Positions 23,715-35,700 of a stretch of DNA of 64,000 nucleotides are shown here, in pieces. Within the stretch, counting starts at the first letter, position 1, and every line of letters begins with the position of its first letter. The notes under the pieces were generated by a model that did no database searches, was not told the DNA's origin, and saw only the letters and a program-made list of their open reading frames with translations. A program made the position numbers and the translations under genes. The stretch is from Choristoneura fumiferana (lineage: Eukaryota; Arthropoda; Insecta; Lepidoptera; Tortricidae): assembly GCF_025370935.1 (NCBI RefSeq), contig NC_133481.1, positions 7,034,359 to 7,098,358 on the forward strand, given 5' to 3'.

Positions 23715-26700
23715 CTCTAAATCTGCAAACGTTAATGATTTAATTATAGAATCCAATCGCACTAAATGTGGTAGATGGTGGTATTTTTCCACCACCTGTT
23801 GTTAGGTAAACTCGAAGCAACTGAATCTTCACTCACTGTGGAACCTTTCCGTAGAAAGTCATTGTGGTATTGCACTATTTAACAAGGGAATTTATTATGT
23901 TATGACACTTACTGTGACTCAAATGAATCAAATGGTTCCATGACTTCCATGCTCATCAAAATAAAACTATACCCCCCCAAATTCAAAATTCATTCGTAAT
24001 GTTCATGCACCAAATCAAACTTTAAAAAATCGTTCTAGTGCCTAGTTTCAGAGCAAATTCAATGTGACAGACAGACACTTGATTAATAAGGGTTCCTTTT
24101 CTCACTCGATGTATAGATCTCTCAAAATGTTTGAAAGTATAAGAATCTTCAACGTTGGGTAATTTGAATTTATAAAACTTTGAAGAGATTTTTTTTAAGG
24201 AAAATATGAGTTGAAGCCGATATGAGGAACACGTGCTCATTCAAAGTTTGCCATAATATATAATCAAACCAGTAAAGAAGAAGGTTTAGTCACTATTCAG
24301 TACTTTGGAGGACAATTTTTCTCAATAGGTTGAGATTGACCAGCTAAAAAAATACGTGTCCATTATTTTAGACTAACTCTCTAAATACCTAAGTATATCA
24401 AAATAAATCAAATTTCCAACATCCCAATGTGTATCTTTTTCGGATTGATTCATTCAAAAGAGAGTCACGCACCATACGTGCCATAGAGAACTGGAAGTGG
24501 GAGAGAGCTTTTAGTGTGCCGGTTTTAATTAGGTCTTAATTGGCAATGTACTAACCTGATTTCCTATAGGCAGCGAGGACAAACAGATGAAATTTTATAG
24601 AAATCAGAAATCTGTCAGTTTTCATGTCCAGTATAATATCCGTGTTCGTACAATACTCACTTCTTAAAAGGCACTTGAGTGCTGTCCGCGGCGCGAAGGT
24701 CCGTTATCCGCGCGGCTACCATGTTGTATGCTGCAAGCGAATTATTTCTGAACGTTAACGTAGCGTCATCGTCCCGCGCCCGCTGCGCCCCCGCCGCCGC
24801 CCCGCCACCGCGCCGCCACCCACCATATTGTCAACGTGAAAGCGAACATTCACCGAGACGGAGGTTGTAAAAAGCACGTCGCATGCGTCATATCATAAGC
24901 CTCCCATGCTTAACTTTCTAATGCGTCAGACGTCTCAACCCAACCTTTTCAAGTCAAGCTTTGAAGCTGACGCTGACCCGAACTAAGTAATACAGTATTA
25001 GTGTTGTTTAAACTTCAGTCTCGGTGCTTGATAGATACAACAATAAAAGCAAATAATGTTGTACATAATAGTTAATAAAGTTTTGATGAAATGTGTTACT
25101 TTCCATGGAGTGATGGTTGTACATTGCATTAAACTTATATAATTAAGTACTAATGAAATAAAATGGAACATGCTCAATTAGACGCAAGTATCAAATCTGC
25201 ACAAGTTAAAAATACGTGACTGTAGGCACTACTTAGTTTTGCATATAAAAAGAGAAAATAAAAATAAATGATAGAAAAGAAAAAGAACAGAGAAAACAGA
25301 AACCATTCACTGAACTGTTACAAAAACTCAGGTACGTTGTTTAATTATAATTAAGTACAAGAATTTATAAACAAATGATGAACTACAGTTAGCACTCACT
25401 TACTCAATACTCATTCTCTATAATCCGGGCCGGTACGGACTTAAAAGTAAAACTACATAAAATAACAATTATCCAAAACGAAACAAAAAATAATCGAAGA
25501 CTCATTTTGTCACAATGAATGATATGCCCTGTTCACGGGTTCCTGGCCTGAAAAGTTACCGATAAAACTAATAATGCTATGTTTATTGTTTCTCATCCGT
25601 CTTATCCAAAAACTTTATTTTCATAAGTTGGTAAGTAAGCAAGCTTAATGTCATGAAAGTAGGTGCGCTGCTAAATCTTCTACGATCGAAGTAAATATGA
25701 AAACTAGGGATTCCGACTATCACGACTTGTAAACTGTTTGGCTAGTTTACCTACAGATATAACTTTTTATTGAACAACTAAATTACATAAATTTAGGTAA
25801 GGCATGCAATAAAATATCGGATCTACTATGTTACCAAATGATGGCCCATGTTACACCGCAAAGAATAGGTGAGAATGAGCAGCTGAGGTGAATGCATGAT
25901 GGTCGATGTGCAGTGTCATACTTGATGCCTCATCATCGACAATATGGTAAGTTAGTGAACTTGCTGTCTCAGTAACAATTTATGGTGTGTGTGTGTATTG
26001 ATAGAGGCGATTTGCACCCGTTTCGTCAGCTACCACCGAAGAATTCTGAGACAGACTACTAGCGCCAGCAATGCCGTCTCCCGCTCAGGATCTTACTCCA
26101 GCTGTTAACTATTTTTAGTATTTGTTTTACTAGGTGCGCTTAAAATAATACTTTTCTGAGCTATCTAAATGCTATTCCCCATATTTTTGTACCGAACTCT
26201 GTGACGTCATTTCTTAATCAACTCAAATAACTCATTTATGTTAAAGCTATAAAAAAACCGGCCAAGAGCGTGTCGGACACGGCCGAAATAGGGTTCCGTA
26301 GCCATTACGAAAAAATTAAGTAATATTGTTCTAAGGATTTCGTATTTTGTACGGAATATTCCAAGTTTAGGTATATTTTATGGTGTACTGCCTTTTCGGC
26401 GAAATATTTTTCGCCAAATTTCACTTAGCAACCAACCTTTCGCCGAAGTTTCATTTGGCAAACCAATCCTTGGGATACCTTTGCTTCGCATTTTTCTTAT
26501 TTCGCAACATTTTTATATTGCAAAATTTTACTTCATCACACTTTTATGTGGCAAACAATTATGTAGCAAATGATTGGCTAAGGCAAATAACAAATAGTCA
26601 AATAACATTTAGCCAATTTTTACACATAAGGTAGGTAGGTATATCAGTCATGATATATAAATAAAAAGAATAAATGTTAAATTATGTGGCGGTGAGCGAG

Positions 26701-29700
26701 CGAAGCGAGCGAGCAAGACGAGACTAGGCAGAAGCGACTTGGATAGGTTAGGTTCAGAAGGCTAAGGCGGGAGCGAAGCGTAGCGTAGCTTCCGCTTTAG
26801 CCTTCGATGTTAGGTTTTTTTTGTACCAGAACGGAAAAAAATCTTTGGCTTGCTTGCTTGTTTGCTTGCTAAATGAAGGAATGCCAATCAACGCATTTGA
26901 CGAAAACACAATTGACATCTTAAAAAAATCCCAGGTAATAATTTGCATAATAATCATTTATCAAATCATTAGTTGGGAAATGATATCAGTGCGCAATGTT
27001 GAGTTGGGAAATGAAATTTCGCCTAAATAAAAATATGGGATAAATAGTTTGGGAGTTAATAATTTGCTAAATCATTTTCGCCAAAACATTAGTAAACCAT
27101 ATTTTATACATTATTGCTATTTACTCTTAAGCTACTAATAATTGTCAAGAAAACTTAACCGCTGTAGTTTTCCTTGTAAATTTGATTATACTGATTACCA
27201 TCCTGAATTTTTCCACCCACCGGTTTAAAGTTTAGAAGGGGGGGACGCTCAATTTTAATGAAAATTTGCACTTAAAAGTTGAATATTTTGCAAACAAATC
27301 ACTGAATCGAAAAATCGTTTTAACAACTCCCTAATGGTATTAAAAGACCTATCCAACGATACCCCACACTACAAGATTGGATAAGACAAAAAACACCCCC
27401 ACTTTACGTCTATGGGAGGTAATTACTGTAAAAAAAATTTTTTATTATACCGGTTTGTCGGCATAGTTGACATATATTTGTGCAAAATTACAGCTTTCTA
27501 GCATTGATAGTCCCTGAGCACAGAATATATAATAGTACTAACGTACAGAATGACCACGCTACGCCCCGCACTGGTTCGAGTTACCCCACCCCTCAAGCGC
27601 AGATTGCAGGAAAACCGCAGGAAAGCAGCCGGGCCCGCAACGCTATGTATGTCGGCCGCACGACACTAAGTTCGGGAGCAATTATTTTGCGAAATGGTAA
27701 CGGTACCCTACCTACTACCTTTTTCTAAATAAATAATGATTTTTGAAATTATCGCGATTAATACATGAAATAACTACCTACCGAATAATTCGTTTAAATT
27801 TGTAGTCGTATATCTATTGTAATTGAAAATAATAATGCTTAAATACACAGACAGACACATTTTAAGTAGGTTTAAATAAATAGGTAAGATTAACGATTAC
27901 ATTTATTTGCACTATCTTACCCATACCTACATATAAGTAGGTACCTTTAAATGACATTGGTAGCACTTATTAGGGTTTTGCGATAGTCAGCCCTGTGCAT
28001 CTTACGCACACATTGACGCGTGTACAGACATCGTCGTGCCTAAATTCAAGAACGCGTATTTTGTACGGCGTGGCCGCCGTGTGCCCTGAGCAAAGCCGCG
28101 GACGGACAGACAGACAGACATAGCGAAACTATAAGGGTTCCGTTTTTGCCATTTTGGCTACGGAACCCTAAAAACAAATTATGGTGATTATTTTAAAAAT
28201 TCATAGTCGAAATACCATATACGGGACTTATCACGCTATTTTTTAACCGACTTCAAAAAAAGGAGGAGGTTATCAATTCGGTTGTTTTTTTTTTTTTTTA
28301 ATGTTTGTTACCTCAGAACTCCGTCATTTATGAACCGATTTGAATTTTTTTTTTTTAATTTGTCTAGGAATGCTTTCAATTAGGTCCCATAAGCAGCAAA
28401 TTAGGATCTGATGATCGGATCTTAAGGAAATCGAGAAACTCTTCAAATATTGTAGGGACACCTATGGTAATTTGGATATATTTAGCAGTAACTCGTGCAT
28501 TTGCTCTTACATATCATAATTTGGTGAAATGGAACTGATGATGAAGACCAGATTTGACCAACGGAACTACTACTATCAATAACAAGTATTTCACGGGTTA
28601 AATTTAAATTATCATGATTAATACTTACTAGATAAGCGACTAAGAAGAAGCTTTAAGTTAATGATTCTTTCGAACTGATCTGATGCTGAAGCCAGAAGGT
28701 AGGCAACGGAACTCTGTTATAAAACAACGTAACTAAGTCGTGTTTGGGCTTAATGGAATCGTTGTGAGATGTTCTTTGTCTATGAATCACTAAAAAGTGA
28801 GAAATAAAGAAATTTTTTAACAAAAAAGTAAAACCGACTACAAAAAAATAAAAAAAATAACAAAAAATGGAACCGACTACAAAACCCTTGAAAATATTTT
28901 TCTAGGTAAGTAGGTACGTACTAGCTCGAAGTCGGTGACTCAGCACGACCCAGCAGGAGGGATTGAAACCCACATAGTATGTAGGTGAGGTAGACGACTA
29001 TTGTGAATTGTCCCACTCCTGCTGGCTCGTGCTGAGTCACCGACTTCGAGCTAGTACGTACCTACTTACCTAGAAAAATATTTTCAAGGGTTTTGTAGTC
29101 GGTTCCATTTTTTGTTATTTTTTTGTAGTCGGTTTTACTTTTTTGTTAAAAATTTTACACAAGTGTTATTTACCTCGACGTTTCGGCAACGTTACAGTTG
29201 CCGTGATCACGACACCCCACACTTCAGTCTACTCGTGACCATGGCGACTGTAACGTTGCCGAAACGTCGAGGTAAATAATACTTGTGTAAAAATAGCGTG
29301 ATAAGTCCCGTATATGGTATTTTGACTATGAGTGAGAATCACGAAAGTTTAAAACGTTATATTTTAAAAATTATCTGGTTATCCACGTCAAAACTGTCTG
29401 AGGTTGATTAAGATAATATCATGGTGTTAGTTAAGACGTTAACAGCAGTTGCAGGATCGTTTTTGCGGAGACGGTCGCCGCGGCGGGGCGAGGCGGCCGG
29501 CGGCCGGCGGCGCCGCGCTCACCTTTCTCCTGCTTGCGGCGCTTGCGCTTGTTGCAGATCTTGACCGCGCACACTGAGAGGATGATGGCCACGATGAAGA
29601 AGAGGATCCCGCCGACCACGCCCGCCGTGATGGCCTTGTGCTTCACGCGCGCCGGCACCGGGAATTTCACCTCCTCGGAGCTTTCGTAGCTGCTCGCCGA

Positions 29701-32700
29701 GTTAGCCAGCACGCGGAAGTAGTACGTCCGACCGCCCACCAGGTTTTTCACTAGAAATTTTTAAGAGGCGCTTGAAATAAAGAATAGATATAGGTAGTGC
29801 CACAAGTGTTGAAGTGAATGATTACACACACAGCCAAAAAAGATCTGATTGCCAATAGGAGAATGAATGAAATGAATGAGTAAATGTCAAAATCCTGCTG
29901 TCTTTAAACGACATGTTGTAGCTGTGTGCGTAATCATTCACTTCAACTCTCGTGGCACTATCTATACACATGTAGATTAGTGTAAAGGCCTGACTGGAGT
30001 TACGTTAATGCTGCGCGATTATAGCCTCGCGGCTACACAGAACTAAAAAAAGAGTAGAAATTTTCGCCATTTTTCGGCTCTCCTGAAATTACGGCGGATA
30101 CCTATTCAGTGTTTTCATAGTTTTTAATTCCCGGTACCTATTCAATAGCAAAATACGATTCTTAGGCCGCCTATTGCTCACCTTGTAATTTTATTCATTT
30201 GTTTTCTGTATCGCTTACTATGTCTGGTGTACAATAAAGAGTCTTTGTATTGTATTGTATTATTTTTGAACAACAATCAAACAAAACAAATTATAAGGAT
30301 TGAGGAACCTATTTTGCTAAAATAATTCCAGCGGCGTTTCGTTATAGAATGTGACAGGAAAATATAGCGTATATACATATTTTTTATGTATGATGCATAA
30401 CTTTTTACAGAGTAGTCCTTAATCTAGGTATTAGTTTGAAGTCGGTGCCTCAGTACTAGCCATCAGGAGTGGACCTATAGGCGTCTACCTGATGGGCTTC
30501 TATCACTCCTGATGGCTAGCACTAGCACCTGCGGGAGCTGATGAAAGCCCATCAGGTAGACGCCTGATGGCTAGTACTAATGCATCGACTTCAAACTAGT
30601 AAGTACTTAGATTAAGGTTAAATAGGAGAGAAAGGAGAAAAAGGTTTATTATTTTTTTGTTTTTCGGTTTTTTCTGCGATTTAATTTTTTTGTTAAAGTT
30701 TTTTTTATCCCTAGACAGTTTTGAACATATCAATATAGGCATACAAGGTGTTAATGAAATAACTGAAAACCTCAGACACCCCAAAAATATTTTTTCATTT
30801 TGAGTAAGTTCATTGAATTTATTTTTGAATATCTTCATTATTTTAAAAGATATTGGTGTGTTTTGCTAAGTCAGTCTACTTTGTTGCTAACTGTCCATCG
30901 GAGGACAATTTGCCAGTGTCTAGTAGTTTTTGCCGTTGTACGGTAAAAAATTCTAGAAAACGAAATATGAGAGGTAATGGTGGATGAACGATGACCTACT
31001 TTATTTCTAACTCTACACTCATGATTTGTATTTGTCAGTTGCACTTTGACGTTTTTAGAAGAAAGTCACACATGGACAACAAACCGGCCAGTGTTAAATT
31101 ATCGAAATAGTATGCAACCTCGTTAAAATATTAAATTGGCGCCTGTTGCAGCTTTTAAATTTTAGACTGGGCACAATAAAAATGGGATTTTAAAACACAA
31201 ACACAACCTAATATACCTATACTGCTGAGTCTAACAAAACATCAAATTTGTCAAGGGATAATGAGTACCTAGATATCCCGATATTTTTTGACGTGTTTTT
31301 AGTCATATACCTCGCGCTTTCAGCTGACGTTTCTATTCCTCTTATTAATAGTTCTGTGGATTCAAAAGTTGGGATTGCGATTTCGCTCACCGAGATAGCT
31401 GGTCTCCTCGGGGCGGATCTGCCCGCGGTTGAGGGTCTTCCACTGCGCATCGGTGCGGTACTTGATGGTATAGTACTGCACGAGCTGCGCGCGCTCCAGC
31501 GGCGCCTGCCACGTGATCAGGAACCCGTTGTGCACCTCCGTCACCGTCAGGTTGCGCGGCGGACCCGACTTCGGACCTGGCGGCGGTACAACCGGCTACA
31601 GGGGGGCTACTACGAATTCGTAAATCGAAGTTCATATAGTACCGTCCCTCTCACTCTCGTATTAAATAATATAAGCGTCAGCGGGACGGCGAGGTACGAA
31701 GTTCGAATTTTGGCAATCACTATAGGCCTTAGATCTAAATAGGCTGAGAGTTATTCAGCGAGATATGGAGAGAGTTATGCTCGGGGTTTCTCGACGGAAT
31801 CGAATTAGAAATGAGGAGATACGTAGAAGAACAAAGGTCACCGACATAGCCCCGCGAATTAGCTCGTTGAAGTCGCAATAGGCAAGCCATATAGCACGGA
31901 GGACAGATGGCCGTTGGGGCCAAAAAGTTCTCAAGTGGAGACCACTGATCGGCAAGCACAGAGTAGGACGTCCGCCAACGAGGTGGACGGATGACCTGGT
32001 TAAAGCCGCGGGTTCTCGGTGGATGCAAGCCGCTGCTAACCAAGGCAACTGGGGGTCTGGGGGAGGCCTATGTCCAACAGTGGACGTCCTACGGCTGAGA
32101 TGAAGAAGATGGGTGTTGCCAAAGAAACTGTAGAATAGAATATTGATTGTCTTTGATAGCTGTTCGATAGCAAAAATATCCACAGGCCAACACAATATAT
32201 ATATATATATAAATTTATTTTTACACGGAATAGAAAAAACAAGGGTAAGTGGCATGGCAACGATATACTCGTAGGTATGCCGATCATACAATCAATCAAA
32301 TTTTTGGGTCATAGGCGTCACATACCTAACAGGTATAATTATCATCACCACATATATAGGTAGAAAATAGGTACTAAATAGAAACCTAAGGTTCGAAGGG
32401 GAAGTTTTATGTCGACAGTTACACGGATGGATATGGTACACATTTTTCACCTTGTTGCATTGCAATACAGAGCTTGGCAAATGTAGTATATTTTAATAAT
32501 GTAACTAGCTGTTGCCCGCGACTCTGTCCGCGTAGAAGTATGAAAAATAGTTTAGGTACATCCTATTCTCCGACCTACCGAATATACCTACCTACACAAA
32601 AAATTTCATGAAAAACGGTCAAGCTGTTTCGGAGGAGTTTGGTCATAAACATTGTAACCCGAGAATTTTATATACTTAATATTAGATAATTAAGAGGAAA

Positions 32701-35700
32701 ACGAATAAAAGATCACTTTTTCAGCTTGCCTCAATAATTTTTCGAAAATGCGAGCGACTAGCCTGGTTCTTTTATGCGAAAATAAGCAGCGCCAAGACAT
32801 CTTCACTACAAGGATTATCAACTTTTCAAGCGTCTGCTATAGACTCCACAAACAACTTCCCCAAAGTTTACATAAAACTTTTTTTCACACCTCTCCTTCA
32901 GAAAAGTAACTTTTCCTCCCTGTCGAGAGGGAGCAAAGTGCAACTTTTCTGTTCAAGGCTTTTCTTAGTATAGCACACGGCACGGAATGCCGAGGACCTG
33001 GGTTCGATTCCCAGCGCTGGTCTTATTTTTCTGGTTTTTCTGTGCATCTATATTTCAGTTTGTATTTTCGATATAGGTTTTACGGGATGACCGTAAAAGT
33101 AACAAAAATTTGGAATTTAAATAAAAAATCCAAACAGATTCCAAAAAACCAAGCTTTTCTAAGTGTTTTATTCCAAATGCCATTTTTTGAAGTTGATAAT
33201 TGTAAAGCCACGCTATTTTCTATGCTGGTTGTTTTTTAATTATATTTAGAATTATTTTTTTCAATTTATAACTATATACTTAATTTGTATCAAGGCCCAT
33301 ATATTGTACCACCAGCGGAGCATTGTCACAGCGGAGCATGCAAAAATATCTGACACGTCCTTCCGGCCCTAGAAATAGAATCGTATCAGATATTTATGCA
33401 CGCTTGTTGTGTCAGAAATTGGTGCTGGTGATTGTACCTACATCCAATATTGCTACCTACAATTAATCGAAACTAATTTTGTTCAAATAAGGTGGCGTAC
33501 ATACATGTAATTAAATGAGATTTACATAGTTACCAACACAATGTACGAGTACACACACGTGACACGTAAAAATGATAAATAAATAAGGATATATGCTACT
33601 AATTATTTAAATTATTTAAATGACTGCTTCTGACATGTAAATCAATTCATATAATTACAAAGTATTAAACAGTAAATGGAAGAGATAGAGCTGTACAGAA
33701 ATATTGCAAAATATATTTTAAGCTATCTAATAGAGCCAGCACAGACAACTGCCGTGCGTTCCTATTGCAAATACTGCAATATAACTACCTACCGCTCTTT
33801 AATTTTTTCATCTCTCCTGTTCGGAAAGTTTAATTTTCATGGGGAGATAGCCGGGTGGAAAATCGCGTTTTCAACTAGGGTGGAGTTTTTTTTTTAATTT
33901 TTCGGTTAGCCACGGAGTCGAAGATAATGAGGGCTATCGTGTATGAATTCGCCGCTAGAGGCGCTAGTGTAGCGTCAGGTCTCAGAAATGTCAAATGTCA
34001 TAGTTTTTGGGTGAGCTACGCAGGTTTATTTATAATTAGAATAATTTTGTGAATATTTTGCAATACCTGAAATTAATTATGCAATTATGCGTTACGGGGC
34101 AATGAATGTCTGTGTTTTGAGACAGTTTTGTATTTCGGAAACTTTTGTCCTCCCTTTTTTTTCCCAACAAAATGGGACTACGCAACACTTTGGTTGCTCG
34201 ATATTTTTATGATACGGTTTTAAGGTGTATTAAATGTGATCTTAATGTAAACTTTGTTTTCACGCCCGTAATAACAGACTGAAAGCCATACTTAAAAACC
34301 TCACACAACAGTACGCCATCTAGTGAGACAAAAAACGATAGCCCTCATTGAGTTACGTCAGTGACACTTTTTTTTTTCATAGTTGAAATGAAAAGTAGAG
34401 TGTCTAACTCGGGTGAAATTACCCATTTCCCCTCGAACTATTAGCCAGAAATATCTCTGCTGAAATGGGTTACTTTCCACCCTTGGTTATCAATCTACTA
34501 TACCATTGCAGTAGGCAAAACTGCAAAACAGCTGTTTGGCAGTCAGAATGCAGACCCTCTGTACTGGCTCTTAAAGCTAGAAAAGTGGAAGTGGTGAGAG
34601 TACGCCTTATGTCTAATTTTAAAGGGTTAAATATTTTATAAGGCCTCTCCTCGTTCTCTGTGTGTCAAAGGGCTCATCTCTGGTCAAAAATAATAAGTTC
34701 GATGAACTTGTGAATGTGCAAGCACGACGTCAATTTATTTTTACGCGAGTGAGGGCGACGTGAGAAACAAATAGCGAAACGTCATTTTACTAAATTATTT
34801 CTGTCCAGAAACAGCCCTGTAGCTTGTATAAAGTGTTAGAAGCGTGCTTGTGTGCGTGCGAAGTAGGTAAGTACCAGTAGCCTCGGGTGCGGTGGGAAAT
34901 ACTCTATCGTCCGGCGGGCCCGCGAGCGTGGGCGCCGGCTTCGGCTTAGCGCCTACATCTACAACCAAACGGCTCGTTACACCCCATACACAAACACCAT
35001 CCCATCTGAAACTTGTGTTGTTATTATTGCACAGATTTAAGGATAACATCTTCCACCGTGTGGCTTCGATAAACAATGAGTCGGTACGTCTACTATGGGG
35101 TTTTGTTTTGGAGTCAGTCATTCAGTTCGGAGAATGGAGTCACGAATATATGAGAGCTGTTTATATTGATGCTCGAAAATAATCTAAACACTTTGTTTTT
35201 GTTACAGTAGTTTCAACGCTTTGTACCGGATTCACTGTTTATGAAAGCCTTCTGAGTAAATGCTAATGCGTTAAAAATCCACTTGAGAACACTTAATCTG
35301 ATTTGGCATCAAATTAAGAACTCTTAAGTGGTTTTTAGAACATTCAATAATAATGCTAGGTACTAAATGTAATGTAGCCAACAAAATGAACCGTGTAGGT
35401 ACGAAATAAATCTTACCAAGAGTCCTTATAGTAATGGCTTTGCTCATCATTCCTTCCCCTATCGTGTTTTTGCTGTTCACTTGAAACTCGTACGTCGTTC
35501 CTGGTTGAAGGCGATTGATCGTTACCTGTTCAACAATATTGCTGGTTTTATTTTAAAAGATGCTTGGTACTTCGCTACTTTATTACTTCGTCTTGCAGAA
35601 TTATTAACTTAATCAATATTTTTTAAGGGACACCGCAAATATCAAAACATTTCGACAATACAAAACGAGCTTAATTAAGATCCAATGAGTGTCTAACTAT

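Noticed and set aside
26738..26756. Insect telomere-like repeat (ggttaggttc)
   Set aside because: Only about two TTAGG-like units; too short to be telomeric.
33000..33025. Second tRNA-like block (gggttcgattcccag)
   Set aside because: Only the T-arm half is preserved; it is better explained as a SINE fragment.
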